From positions 372,001-436,000 of the forward strand of contig NZ_JAHFZZ010000004.1 of NCBI RefSeq assembly GCF_018603905.1: 64,000 nucleotides of DNA, in the 5' to 3' direction. The notes under the pieces are model-generated. The model worked only from the letters and a program-made list of their open reading frames with translations. It was not told where the DNA came from and ran no database searches. Both the position numbers and the translations under genes were made by a program. The DNA comes from Nonomuraea sp. NEAU-A123 (GTDB lineage Bacteria > Actinomycetota > Actinomycetes > Streptosporangiales > Streptosporangiaceae). Each line of letters opens with the position of its first letter. The stretch's first letter is position 1. Positions 42,657 through 51,192 of the stretch are shown piece by piece.

Positions 42657-42881
42657 CTCACCTACTCTCTTCAGGGGTTGCGGGGCGAAGAGCGCCCACC
42701 GCGCGCGTGGAACCCGATCAGGCACACGGCGATGGGTGTTCAGCAGGCATACCCCGGCCTATCGCATACCAAAACATGAATTTGGCTGCGCCTTGCAGCA
42801 CACCTGTCGCACATGCCTTACCGTGCGCTTATCGCAGGTGTGGGCAGAATGAAGCAGCGGATCCGGAGAGAGGTGCCAGTC

Positions 42882-43535
42882 GTGCGAGTGCTGGTTGTAG
42901 AGGACGAGCGAGTGCTCGCCGACGCGATCGCGACCGGTCTGCGGCGCGAAGCCATGGCGGTGGACGTGGCCTATGACGGCGGTGGCGCGCTGGAGCGCAC
43001 CTCCTACATCGACTACGACGTGATCGTCCTGGATCGCGACCTGCCGGTCGTGCACGGGGACGAGGTCTGCCGCCGTCTGGTGGAGCAGCGTACGGCCTCG
43101 CGCATCCTGATGCTGACCGCCTCCGGCGACGTCGACGACAAGGTGGAGGGGCTCGGCCTGGGGGCCGACGACTACCTGGCCAAGCCGTTCGTCTTCGTCG
43201 AGCTGGTCGCCCGGGTGCGCGCGCTCGGCCGCCGGTCCGCGCCCGCGCTGCCGCCCGTTCTGGAGCGGGGCGGGGTCCGGCTGGACCCGGGCAAGCGGCT
43301 GGTCGAGCGTGAGGGCAAGGAGATCGTCCTCACGAAGAAGGAGTTCGCGGTCCTGGAAGAGCTGATGCGGGCGGAGGGCGCCGTCGTCAGCCAGGAGGAC
43401 CTGCTGGACAAGGCGTGGGACGAGAACATCGACCCGTTCACCAACGTGGTGCGCGTGACGATGATGACGCTGCGCAAGAAGCTTGGGGATCCGCAGGTGA
43501 TCGAGACGGTGCCCGGAGTGGGATACAAGTTGTGA
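42882..43535 (+). CDS. OmpR-family response regulator
   Basis: A 217-residue response regulator. The receiver domain has the acidic pair in VVEDERVL, the phosphoacceptor Asp in VIVLDRDLP (near 52), Thr in MLTASG and Lys in LAKPF. The winged-helix DNA-binding domain covers about 125-217 (VLTKKEFAVLEELMRAEGAV, RVTMMTLRKKL, IETVPGVGYKL). GTG 42882 is chosen for the receiver start and GGAGAGAGG upstream. Its stop overlaps the kinase start (GTGA), giving a two-gene signalling operon; the signal and targets are unknown. Confidence 0.93.
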   Translation: MRVLVVEDERVLADAIATGLRREAMAVDVAYDGGGALERTSYIDYDVIVLDRDLPVVHGDEVCRRLVEQRTASRILMLTASGDVDDKVEGLGLGADDYLAKPFVFVELVARVRALGRRSAPALPPVLERGGVRLDPGKRLVEREGKEIVLTKKEFAVLEELMRAEGAVVSQEDLLDKAWDENIDPFTNVVRVTMMTLRKKLGDPQVIETVPGVGYKL

Positions 43536-44851
43536 CAGAACGGCCGGAGCGCGAGGCTATGCCGACGCACCCGATGATCAGCCCCCATTCCGAGCGGGCC
43601 GTGTCGAGGAGCAAGCAGATGCAGCGGGTCCCGCCGCCGAGCGGGCCGCCCGTCTGGGACGGCCCGCCGCCCCCGTCGTACGCCCGGCCGCAACGGACCA
43701 CGATGGAGCTGGTCAAGGGGCTGCCGGGCAGGGTGAGCATCCGGTGGCGGCTCACCCTCACCTACAGCGCGCTGTTCTTCGTGGCCGCGGTGGGGTTGCT
43801 CTTCTCGATCTACGCCATCGTCGGCACGGCGATCACCTCCACGTGGCTGCAGCTCGACACCAGCAACATCGACGCCATCAACGCGGCCATCATGCAGGCG
43901 CGCTGGTACGCCGCCAGGGACCAGACCGTCACCAGCGCCCGCGACGCGCTGCTGCAGAGCTCCTTCATGGCTCTGGCCGGCGTCGGCATCCTCGCGGTGA
44001 TGCTCGGCTACTTCGTCGCCGACCGGGCGATGCGGCCGGTGAGCCAGATGACGGCCACGGCCAAGAAGCTCTCCGAGAGCACTCTGGCCCATCAGCGCAT
44101 CGACCTGGAGGGCCCGGACGACGAGCTGAAGGAGCTGGCCGACACCTTCGACGCCATGCTCACCCGGCTCAATCTCGCATTCGACACCCAGCGCAGGTTC
44201 GTCGCCAATGCCTCGCACGAGTTGCGGACCCCGCTGACCATCAACAGGACGGTCCTGGAGATCGCGCTGTCCGATCCCGAGGCGTCGCAAGATCTCAAAG
44301 CGCTCGGGCGTACCCTGCTCGAAGTCAACGCGCGCAACGAGAAGCTCATCGAGGGTCTGCTGCTGCTCGCCAGGAGCGAACGCGAGCTGGCGGTACGCAA
44401 GCCGGTGGACGTCCAGGAGGTCGCCCAGACGGCCGTTGAGCAGGTGACTCCATTCGCCGAAGATAACTCTGTAACCATCACCACCGAACTGGTCAGCGCG
44501 CCTACCATAGGCGATCCGGTGCTCTTGGAGCGCTCCGTGAGCAACCTGCTCGAGAACGCCGTCAAGTACAACATTCCGGAAAACGGAAAAGTATGGATCC
44601 GAACGGGAATGGTGGACGGGGCACTGGTTGTTCAGGTGGCCAACACGGGGCAGCACGTCCCGGCGTACGAGGTGAACACCCTGTTCGAGCCCTTCAGGAG
44701 GCTCCACGCGGACCGTGTGGATTCGGCGAAGGGATCAGGTCTGGGGCTGTCCATCGTTCGTGCTGTTGTGCAGGCTCACGGTGGAAATGTGACCGCCGTG
44801 CCTCGGGAGGGCGGAGGACTTGTGGTGACCATTCGGCTGCCGAGCCGCTGA
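43532..44851 (+). CDS. Sensor histidine kinase
   Basis: A 439-residue membrane kinase. After a Pro-rich cytoplasmic N-terminus come a membrane helix (YSALFFVAAVGLLFSIYAIV), a short external loop of about 45 residues, a second helix (SFMALAGVGILAVMLGYFVA), a HAMP domain (about 160-215), and the H-box VANASHELRTPLT with the phosphorylated His near 228. The ATP-binding domain has N-box LLENAVKYN, F-box TLFEPFRRL and G-box KGSGLGLSIVRAV. It pairs with the upstream response regulator. The tiny sensor loop suggests sensing at the membrane. Confidence 0.93.
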   Translation: MTERPEREAMPTHPMISPHSERAVSRSKQMQRVPPPSGPPVWDGPPPPSYARPQRTTMELVKGLPGRVSIRWRLTLTYSALFFVAAVGLLFSIYAIVGTAITSTWLQLDTSNIDAINAAIMQARWYAARDQTVTSARDALLQSSFMALAGVGILAVMLGYFVADRAMRPVSQMTATAKKLSESTLAHQRIDLEGPDDELKELADTFDAMLTRLNLAFDTQRRFVANASHELRTPLTINRTVLEIALSDPEASQDLKALGRTLLEVNARNEKLIEGLLLLARSERELAVRKPVDVQEVAQTAVEQVTPFAEDNSVTITTELVSAPTIGDPVLLERSVSNLLENAVKYNIPENGKVWIRTGMVDGALVVQVANTGQHVPAYEVNTLFEPFRRLHADRVDSAKGSGLGLSIVRAVVQAHGGNVTAVPREGGGLVVTIRLPSR

Positions 44852-45137
44852 TCCGGCGTGTTGCACCACGGCGGGCGTCTCGTTCTCGCCGCACATGTGG
44901 TTGGATGTGCCGTCGAACACGGTGGAGCATGCCGCCAAGGCTGTGGGTTTGGCCATATTTGGCTAACCATTGCCGATGGCAGCAGGCCCTGACGTGTTGG
45001 GAGGTTCGTCGTTCCTTCCTGCTGGGTACCGATGCAAAAATTCCCCCGGCAGAACGGGCACAAGATGAGGCTCCTGGACGTTAGAAGACGCGCGATGAGC
45101 GCGAAGACTTATAGATGAGGGGGATGGAGCAAGCACA
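44852..45137. other. Intergenic region without recognised gene
   Basis: 286 bases between the kinase and DUF4193 genes. TTATAGAT near 45108 may be part of the DUF4193 promoter, and CGCGC-GATGA-GCGCG just upstream is a small palindrome. I see no tRNA, riboswitch or coding signal. Confidence 0.5.
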
Positions 45138-45437
45138 ATGGCTACCGATTACGACAGCCCGCGCAAGACGGACGACGACCTGGGGGAAGACAGCCTCCAG
45201 GAGCTCCAGGCGCGGCGCACCGACAAGTCGTCGGGCAGCATCGACATCGATGAGACGGATCTGGCCGAGTCGCTCGAACTACCCGGTGCAGACCTGTCGA
45301 ACGAAGAGCTGAGCCTGCGCGTGATCCCGCGCCAGGCTGACGAGTTCACCTGCTCGCGTTGCTTCCTGGTGCACCACCGCAGCCAGCTGGCGTCTGAGAA
45401 GAACGGCCAGCAGGTGTGCCGGGAGTGCGCCGCCTGA
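45138..45437 (+). CDS. DUF4193 family protein
   Basis: A 99-residue actinobacterial protein. The first half is acidic (TDDDLGEDSLQELQARR, DIDETDLAESLELPG). The second half has a zinc-ribbon-like pair, CSRCFLVHHRSQL and CREC, at about 71-98. The role is unknown, but the family is highly conserved in Actinobacteria and usually sits near dut. ATG 45138 has a weak GGAG site. The next gene follows after 15 bases. Confidence 0.92.
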   Translation: MATDYDSPRKTDDDLGEDSLQELQARRTDKSSGSIDIDETDLAESLELPGADLSNEELSLRVIPRQADEFTCSRCFLVHHRSQLASEKNGQQVCRECAA

Positions 45438-45452
45438 CGAAGGAGGCTCCGC

Positions 45453-46280
45453 GTGGCCGCACCTGAGAAGGACCGGCAACCAGGAAACGAGAACGCCGAC
45501 CCCGACCAAGAGGTCGGCGAGCTCGTGGGCAGGCTCGCCGACCCCGGTGAGCTGGAGCCGGCCGAGCGGCGTCGGCTGCTCGGCCGTCTAGCCCGTGCTC
45601 TGGCCTCTGGCGCGAACAAGGCGCGTGAGACCGGAGTCGGGCGCGGACGCTGGCTGACGGATGTGTTCATGAACATCGCGCCCCGCATCCCCATCAGAGA
45701 CCTGCACACGCTTTCCGAGCATCATCACGGCCTGACCGGCGAGCAACTCGCCGACGACCTGGTGCGCACCGCCCAAAAGGCGACCATGACGGTCGGCGCC
45801 ATCGGCGGAGCGCTCGCCGCGGCCGAGTTCGCGGCACCACCGCTCCTGCTCTCCGCTCCCGCGCAGCTCGTCGCCGAGACCATCGTGGTGGCCGCCATCG
45901 AGGTCAAGCTGCTGGCCGAGCTCCACGAGGTCTACGGCGTACGCGTCCAGGGCACCGGCACCCAGCGCGCGGCCGCCTTCGCCGCGGCCTGGGCCAAGCA
46001 GCGCGGCGTCGACCCCCTCAGCCCCGCCTCGGTCTCACTCGCCCTCGGCGCGGCCACCAAGACCGCCGTACGCAACCGCCTCCTGCGCACGCTCGGGCGG
46101 CACCTGACCACGCTGGGCCCGTTCCTCACCGGCGCCGTCGCCGGCGGCACGCTCAACCGGATGGCGACCAAGAAGCTGGGCCAGGCCATCCGCGAGGACC
46201 TGCGCGGCAAGCTGCCGCCCGGTGACCGGTCGCCCGAGCTGGACCAGGTTAGACCCGCAACCCGTCGAACGTCATCTTGA
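45453..46280 (+). CDS. Hypothetical protein with hydrophobic core (EcsC-like?)
   Basis: A 275-residue protein. The N-terminal 45 residues are charged. The centre contains TVGAIGGALAAAEFAAPPLL and LVAETIVVAAIEVKLLAELH-type segments that recall EcsC-like proteins; the C-terminal part has a second glycine-rich hydrophobic stretch (TTLGPFLTGAVAGGTLNRMA). It may be peripheral to the membrane. GTG 45453 is preceded by AAGGAGG. It overlaps the convergent TetR gene by 32 bases at the 3' ends. Confidence 0.7.
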   Translation: MAAPEKDRQPGNENADPDQEVGELVGRLADPGELEPAERRRLLGRLARALASGANKARETGVGRGRWLTDVFMNIAPRIPIRDLHTLSEHHHGLTGEQLADDLVRTAQKATMTVGAIGGALAAAEFAAPPLLLSAPAQLVAETIVVAAIEVKLLAELHEVYGVRVQGTGTQRAAAFAAAWAKQRGVDPLSPASVSLALGAATKTAVRNRLLRTLGRHLTTLGPFLTGAVAGGTLNRMATKKLGQAIREDLRGKLPPGDRSPELDQVRPATRRTSS

Positions 46281-46842
46281 GCAGCGCGTCGGCCAGGTCG
46301 TCGGCCGAGCCGCCGCGCGGCGGCCGGTACCACTCGGTGATCGAGTTCACGGTGCCGAACAGCAGCCGCGTCACCAGCGACGGGTCCACGTCGGGCCGGA
46401 TGCCGCCGTCCGCCGCCGCCTCCTTGACCAGGTGGCTGACGAACCTGTCGATCTCGCGCCGCCGCTCCAGCGCCGCCTGCTCGGTCGCGCTGTTGCCCCG
46501 CACGCGCAGCAGCAGCGTCACGTACGGCAGGTGGTCGACGAGGATGCGGACGCTCTGGCGGACCACCCATTCCAGGCGGGCGATCGCCGGGCCCGAGGTG
46601 GCGCGCTCGTCGGCGATCATCGCGAACAGGCCGCCGAGCGCCCGGTCCAGCGCCCGCGCCAGCAACTGCTCCTTGCCCGGCACGTGGTAGTAGATCGCCG
46701 ACTTGGTGACGCCGAGCGCCCTGGCCAGGTCCTCCATGCTGGTGCCGTCGTAGCCGCGCTCGTTGAACACGCCCACGGCGATGGAGAGCACGGACTCGGG
46801 ATCATGTCCGCGTTTACCCCGGCGGGTGGTACTGGTCGCCAT
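46249..46842 (-). CDS. TetR family regulator, probable PaaR
   Basis: A 197-residue TetR repressor. The HTH is at about 12-60 (VLSIAVGVFNERGYDGTSME, LARALGVTKSAIYYHVPGKE). The C-terminal domain has RLLFGTVNSITEWYRPPRGG, typical of PaaR-like TetR regulators of phenylacetate genes. It lies directly downstream of paaK on the same strand, 4 bases after its stop, and an ACCGAA-TG-TTCGGT site precedes the paaI-paaK unit. It is therefore the likely repressor of these genes, with phenylacetyl-CoA as the inferred effector. Confidence 0.82.
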   Translation of the reverse strand: MATSTTRRGKRGHDPESVLSIAVGVFNERGYDGTSMEDLARALGVTKSAIYYHVPGKEQLLARALDRALGGLFAMIADERATSGPAIARLEWVVRQSVRILVDHLPYVTLLLRVRGNSATEQAALERRREIDRFVSHLVKEAAADGGIRPDVDPSLVTRLLFGTVNSITEWYRPPRGGSADDLADALLKMTFDGLRV

Positions 46843-46846
46843 AGGG

Positions 46847-48154
46847 CTAAGTATCCCGCTTATCCACCAGTCGCCGGAGTTTGCCCACCGAGCGCTCCAG
46901 GGTCTCCGGGTCCACCACCTCGACCTCGACCTGCACGCCGATCGTGTCCTTGACGGCCCGGCGCACCGCCTGCCCGGCCTCTGCGCGGGCCTCTGTGCCC
47001 GCCTCAAGGCCCCGCCGGGCCTCGACCTTGACTGTCATCACGTCGAGCCGTCCCGGCCTGGTGAGGTGCACCTGGAAGTGCGGCGACAGTCCCGGCACGC
47101 GCAGCACGATCTCCTCGATCTGGGTCGGGAAGACGTTCACCCCGCGCAGGATGATCATGTCGTCGGTGCGGCCCGTCACCTTCTCCATCCGCCGGAAGGC
47201 CGGCCGCGCGGTGCCGGGCAGCAGCCGGGTCAGGTCGCGGGTCCGGTAGCGGATGATCGGCAGCGCCTCCTTGGTGAGGCTGGTGAAGACCAGCTCGCCC
47301 GTCTCGGCCGGGGCCCCGGTGAACGGGTCGACGGTCTCGGGGTAGAAGTGGTCCTCCCAGATGTGCAGCCCGTCCTTGGACTCGACGCACTCGTTGGCCA
47401 CGCCCGGGCCCATCACCTCCGACAGGCCGTAGATGTCGACGGCGTCCAGGTCGAAGCGGTCCTCGATCTCCGCGCGCATCTCCTCGGTCCACGGCTCGGC
47501 GCCGAAGACGCCGATCCGCAGCGAGGACGCGCGGGCGTCCAGGCCCTGGCGGTCGAACTCGTCGAGCAGCGCCAGCATGTACGACGGCGTGACCATGATG
47601 ACGTCCGGCCGGAAGTCGGCGATGAGCCGCACCTGGCGGGGCGTCATGCCGCCGGAGACCGGTATCACCGTGCAGCCCAGCCGCTCGGCGCCGTAGTGGG
47701 CGCCCAGGCCGCCGGTGAACAGGCCGTAGCCGTACGAGATGTGCACGATGTCGCCGGGCCGGCCGCCCGCGGCGCGGATCGAGCGGGCCATGACATCGGC
47801 CCAGACGTCGAGGTCGTTCTTCGTGTAGCCGACCACGGTGGGCTGCCCGGTGGTGCCGCTGGAGGCGTGCACCCGCGCCACCCGCTCCCGTGGCACGGCG
47901 AACATGCCGAACGGGTAGCTGTCGCGCAGGTCCTGCTTCGTGGTGAACGGGAACTTCGCCAGGTCGCCGAGCTCTTTGCAGTCGGCGGGGTGGACGCCGT
48001 GCTCATCAAACTTCTGCCGATATTTCGGGACATTTTGGTACGCGTGGTGGAGCGTCCATTGGAGGCGCTCCAACTGGAGCGCCATGAGCTCATCGCGCGA
48101 AACCCGCTCGATCGGGTCGAGCTCCGCGGGCCGAGGGGCGGCGCCGAGTCTCAT
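46847..48154 (-). CDS. paaK: Phenylacetate-CoA ligase
   Basis: A 435-residue adenylate-forming enzyme that converts phenylacetate, ATP and CoA to phenylacetyl-CoA, the first step of aerobic phenylacetate breakdown. It opens with DELMALQLERLQWTLHHAYQ. The AMP-binding P-loop-like motif is HASSGTTGQPTVVGYTKND (about 88-106). GVFGAEPWTEEMR, YGLSEVMGPG and RTRDLTRLLPG follow, and the C-terminal subdomain has GRTDDMIILRGVNVFPTQIE. The length matches PaaK. The ATG overlaps the paaI stop (ATGA). No PaaABCDE epoxidase genes are in the window. Confidence 0.94.
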   Translation of the reverse strand: MRLGAAPRPAELDPIERVSRDELMALQLERLQWTLHHAYQNVPKYRQKFDEHGVHPADCKELGDLAKFPFTTKQDLRDSYPFGMFAVPRERVARVHASSGTTGQPTVVGYTKNDLDVWADVMARSIRAAGGRPGDIVHISYGYGLFTGGLGAHYGAERLGCTVIPVSGGMTPRQVRLIADFRPDVIMVTPSYMLALLDEFDRQGLDARASSLRIGVFGAEPWTEEMRAEIEDRFDLDAVDIYGLSEVMGPGVANECVESKDGLHIWEDHFYPETVDPFTGAPAETGELVFTSLTKEALPIIRYRTRDLTRLLPGTARPAFRRMEKVTGRTDDMIILRGVNVFPTQIEEIVLRVPGLSPHFQVHLTRPGRLDVMTVKVEARRGLEAGTEARAEAGQAVRRAVKDTIGVQVEVEVVDPETLERSVGKLRRLVDKRDT

Positions 48155-48537
48155 CGCATCTCCCTGCTGCGGCCGCGGAACTCCGCGACCACCTCGCCGT
48201 CGGCCTTCTTCACCGTGATGTCGTAGATGCCGCTGCGCCCGTAGCGGGTGCGCTCGGCGGCCTCGGCCACCAGCACGTCGCCCGCGCGGGCCGGCGCCAC
48301 GAAGGTGATCTCCGCGCCCGCCGCGACCGTCACCGGCCCGTGGCTGTTGCACGCGCAGGCGAACGCGGTGTCGGCCAGCAGGAAGACGTACCCGCCGTGG
48401 CACAGCGCGTGCCCGTTGATCATCCGATCGGTGACCTCCATGCGGCACACCGCCCGGCCGGCGCCCAGCTCCGCCAGCTCGATGCCCAGGGCCGCCGAGG
48501 CGGTGTCGGCGTCCATCATGCGACGCGCGCTCTCCAA
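48151..48537 (-). CDS. paaI: PaaI-type hotdog thioesterase
   Basis: A 128-residue hotdog-fold thioesterase. The signature is INGHALCHGGYVFLLADTAF (about 40-59), followed by ACNSHGPVTVAAGAEITFVA. PaaI hydrolyses dead-end ring-hydroxylated phenylacetyl-CoA esters and so frees CoA. TTG 48537 is chosen because GGGAGA lies 6 bases upstream; an ATG at 48519 is the alternative. It is the first gene of the paaI-paaK-tetR unit and is divergent from the MBL gene. Confidence 0.9.
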   Translation of the reverse strand: MESARRMMDADTASAALGIELAELGAGRAVCRMEVTDRMINGHALCHGGYVFLLADTAFACACNSHGPVTVAAGAEITFVAPARAGDVLVAEAAERTRYGRSGIYDITVKKADGEVVAEFRGRSREMR

Positions 48538-48559
48538 CGCAAGTCTCCCTTGTCAACTG

Positions 48560-48573
48560 ACCGAATGTTCGGT
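48560..48573. promoter_or_regulatory. PaaR-like operator
   Basis: The palindrome ACCGAA-TG-TTCGGT lies in the divergent region between paaI and the MBL gene. From memory, the PaaR motif of corynebacteria has ACCG and CGGT arms in ACT-flanked symmetry; this site keeps both arms and one ACT flank. It can control both directions. Confidence 0.7.
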
Positions 48574-48651
48574 AAACACTTCACCGTCCGGCCCGATCCC
48601 TGTCAAGAGACGGACGGAACCCCCCGAGGTACGCCTGAACGGGAGGAAACC

Positions 48652-49611
48652 ATGGTCAAGCCGTTCGCCTCGTCCGCCGATCTCGGAGAGCAGCGGCAGT
48701 CGCTGGAAGTGCTGGCCGAGGGCGTCTACGCGCTCACCGCCGAGGGCGACCCGAACGTCGGCGCGATCGAGGGCGAGGACTTCCTGGTCTGCTTCGAGGC
48801 GCTGGCCACCCCGGTCGCCGCCCGCGAGTGGCTCGCCCGGCTGCGCGAGCACACGGACAAGCCGATCAGATACCTCGTTCTGTCGCACTATCACGCGGTA
48901 CGGGTGCTGGGCGCCTCGGCGTTCGGGGCCGACGTGATCGTCACGCACGACAAGACCAGAGAACTGATCGCCGAGCGCGGTGCCGAGGACTGGGCCAGCG
49001 AGTACGCCCGGATGCCCCGGCTGTTCAAGGAGCCCGGCTCCATCCCCGGCCTGACGTGGCCCACGGCGACGTTCAGCGACCGGTTCACCATCGCACTCGG
49101 CGGCGGGCGCGGCGACCTGGTGCTGGCCTACTGCGGGCGCGGGCACACCGAGGGCGACCTGGTGGCCTGGCTGCCGGAGCGGCGCGTCATGTTCGCCGGC
49201 GACCTGGTCGAGTCGCAGGCCGCCCTCTACACCGGTGACGCCTTCCACCGTGACTGGTCCACCACGACGCTCGACCGGGTCGCCGCGTTCGGCGCGGAGA
49301 CGCTGGTGGGCGGCAGGGGAGCGGTGGCCCGTGGCAAGCAGGGCGTCGAGGCGGCCATCGCGCAGACCCGCGACTTCCTGGCCGTGATGCTCCGCGAGGT
49401 CGGCCGGGCCCACGAGGGCGGCGGCACGCTCAAGGAGGCGTTCGCCAACACCCACCGGGCGCTCGAACCCCGCTACGGCGCCTGGCCCATCTTCGAGCAC
49501 TGCCTGCCGTTCAACGTCTCCCGGCTGTGGGACGAGCTCGACGGCGTCGAACGACCGGTCATCTGGACGGCCGAACGCGACCGCGCGGTCTGGGAACAGC
49601 TCCAGTCATGA
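48652..49611 (+). CDS. MBL-fold protein with incomplete HxHxDH motif
   Basis: A 319-residue metallo-beta-lactamase-fold protein. The first metal motif reads LSHYHAVRVLG: His79 and His81 are present but the Asp and His of HxHxDH are Val83 and Arg84. GRGHTEGDLVAWLP and MFAGDLVESQA supply later His and Asp ligands. Metal site 2 is therefore probably absent. Similar proteins with HYHAVRVLGAS are, to my memory, encoded next to aromatic hydroxylases. ATG 48652 has a GGGAGG site. Its stop overlaps the start of the hydroxylase gene (ATGA), so the two act in one pathway. Confidence 0.85.
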   Translation: MVKPFASSADLGEQRQSLEVLAEGVYALTAEGDPNVGAIEGEDFLVCFEALATPVAAREWLARLREHTDKPIRYLVLSHYHAVRVLGASAFGADVIVTHDKTRELIAERGAEDWASEYARMPRLFKEPGSIPGLTWPTATFSDRFTIALGGGRGDLVLAYCGRGHTEGDLVAWLPERRVMFAGDLVESQAALYTGDAFHRDWSTTTLDRVAAFGAETLVGGRGAVARGKQGVEAAIAQTRDFLAVMLREVGRAHEGGGTLKEAFANTHRALEPRYGAWPIFEHCLPFNVSRLWDELDGVERPVIWTAERDRAVWEQLQS

Positions 49612-51182
49612 CCGGCACCGGCCCCGGGATCGGCGCCGGGGACGCGATCGCCGGGGTCATCGTCATCGGTGCCGGGCCCGTCGGGCAGACGGCGGCGCTG
49701 CTGCTGGCCCGCTGGGGACTGCCCGTGCTCGTCCTCGACCGGAGTCCCGCCCGCGCCGCCACGGGGTCCAGGTCCATCTGCCAGCAGCGGGACGTGCTCG
49801 ACATCTGGTCGGCCGTCGGCGCGGGCCGGATCGCCGAGGAAGGCCTGGCCTGGACCACCGCCCGCACCTACTACCGGGGCCGCGAGCTGTTCTCATGGAC
49901 GTTCGGCGGCCAGGGCCCGCTGCCGCCGTGCGTCAACATCTCGCAGTCGCGCACCGAGGAGATCCTGGACGACGCCATCGCCGCCCAGCCGCTCATCGAG
50001 GTGCGCTGGGACCACGAGGTCACCGGCCTGACCCAGGACGCCGAGGGTGTCACGGTCCGCTGCGGGGAGCGGGTGCTGCGCGCCCCCTACGTGCTGGCCT
50101 GCGCGGGCGCCAAGGCCGAGCCGCTCCGCCGGGCGCTGGGCGTCACCTTCGACGGGGAGACGTTCGACGACCAGTTCCTCATCTGCGACATCAGGGCCGA
50201 CCTGCCCGGCTGGGAGCACGAGAGGCGCTTCTACTTCGACCCCGAGTGGAACCCCGGCAGGCAGGTGCTCATCCACCCCTGCCCCGGATCGACGTTCCGC
50301 ATCGACTGGCAGGTCCCGCCGGACTACACCCCAACAGAAGACGATATTTCTCGAAGAATCAGGCAAATCATTGGCGAGCGGGACTACGACCTGCTCTGGC
50401 GGACCACGTACCGCTTCCACTCCCGCATCGCCTCCCGCATGCGGACGGGCCGGGTGCTGCTGGCCGGTGACTGCGCCCACCTGGTGGCCCCCTTCGGCGC
50501 CCGTGGCCTCAACTCCGGCGTGCCCGACGCCGAGAACGCCGCCTGGAAGCTGGCCTTCGTCGCCCACGGCTGGGCCCCCGAAGAACTGCTGGAGACCTAC
50601 CACATCGAGCGGCACGCGGCCGCGCTGGAGAACCTGGAGGTGACCGGCGCCACCATGCGCTTCCTGGCGCCCAGGAACGAGCCGGAGCGGGCGCGCCGGC
50701 GGGCGGCGCTGGAGAAGGGCGTGCCCGAGGAGATCGACTCCGGCCGGTTCGCCGAGCCGTACTGGTACGTCGACTCGCCGCTCACCACGCCCGACCCGAG
50801 GCGCCCGTTCGCGGGGCGGCCGGCCAAGGGGGCGAGTCCGGCGCCCGCTCCCGGGGTGGCGCTGCCCGACATCCCGCTTCCGGGCGGCGGCAGACTGCGC
50901 GAATTTTGCCGAGCCGGAATCCTTGTCCTATTGGGCGATATGTGCGATTCACGTTTGTTTGTGCAGGTCCTGGGCAAGGTCACTACGGCGCCGCTCGCCG
51001 TGCGGGAGTTCGCGGCATTGGACCGCTCCGGAGCCCTGGCAGAGACGCTGGGCGTGGAGCGGGGCGAGGTCTGGATCGTCAGGCCGGACGCCCATGTCGC
51101 CGCGGTTCTCTCTCACGCGAAGCCCGAAAGGGTGGCCGCCGCCGTGTGCCGCGTTTTGCGGCTCGCGAAGGATGGAGTCTAG
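49608..51182 (+). CDS. FAD-dependent aromatic hydroxylase (MhpA-like)
   Basis: A 524-residue group A flavin monooxygenase. The FAD motif is [20 protein letters not shown] (about 16-35), [20 protein letters not shown] is characteristic of MhpA-type enzymes, the second FAD motif is [29 protein letters not shown] (quoted as two blocks: [12 protein letters not shown] and [11 protein letters not shown]), and a thioredoxin-like C-terminal domain follows from about 400. It hydroxylates phenolic rings using NAD(P)H and oxygen. It is coupled to the MBL gene and lies across from paaI under a PaaR-like site, so a role in aromatic acid catabolism is likely. ATG 49608 overlaps the upstream stop. Confidence 0.9.
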   Translation: MTGTGPGIGAGDAIAGVIVIGAGPVGQTAALLLARWGLPVLVLDRSPARAATGSRSICQQRDVLDIWSAVGAGRIAEEGLAWTTARTYYRGRELFSWTFGGQGPLPPCVNISQSRTEEILDDAIAAQPLIEVRWDHEVTGLTQDAEGVTVRCGERVLRAPYVLACAGAKAEPLRRALGVTFDGETFDDQFLICDIRADLPGWEHERRFYFDPEWNPGRQVLIHPCPGSTFRIDWQVPPDYTPTEDDISRRIRQIIGERDYDLLWRTTYRFHSRIASRMRTGRVLLAGDCAHLVAPFGARGLNSGVPDAENAAWKLAFVAHGWAPEELLETYHIERHAAALENLEVTGATMRFLAPRNEPERARRRAALEKGVPEEIDSGRFAEPYWYVDSPLTTPDPRRPFAGRPAKGASPAPAPGVALPDIPLPGGGRLREFCRAGILVLLGDMCDSRLFVQVLGKVTTAPLAVREFAALDRSGALAETLGVERGEVWIVRPDAHVAAVLSHAKPERVAAAVCRVLRLAKDGV

Positions 51183-51192
51183 GAGGACCTGG

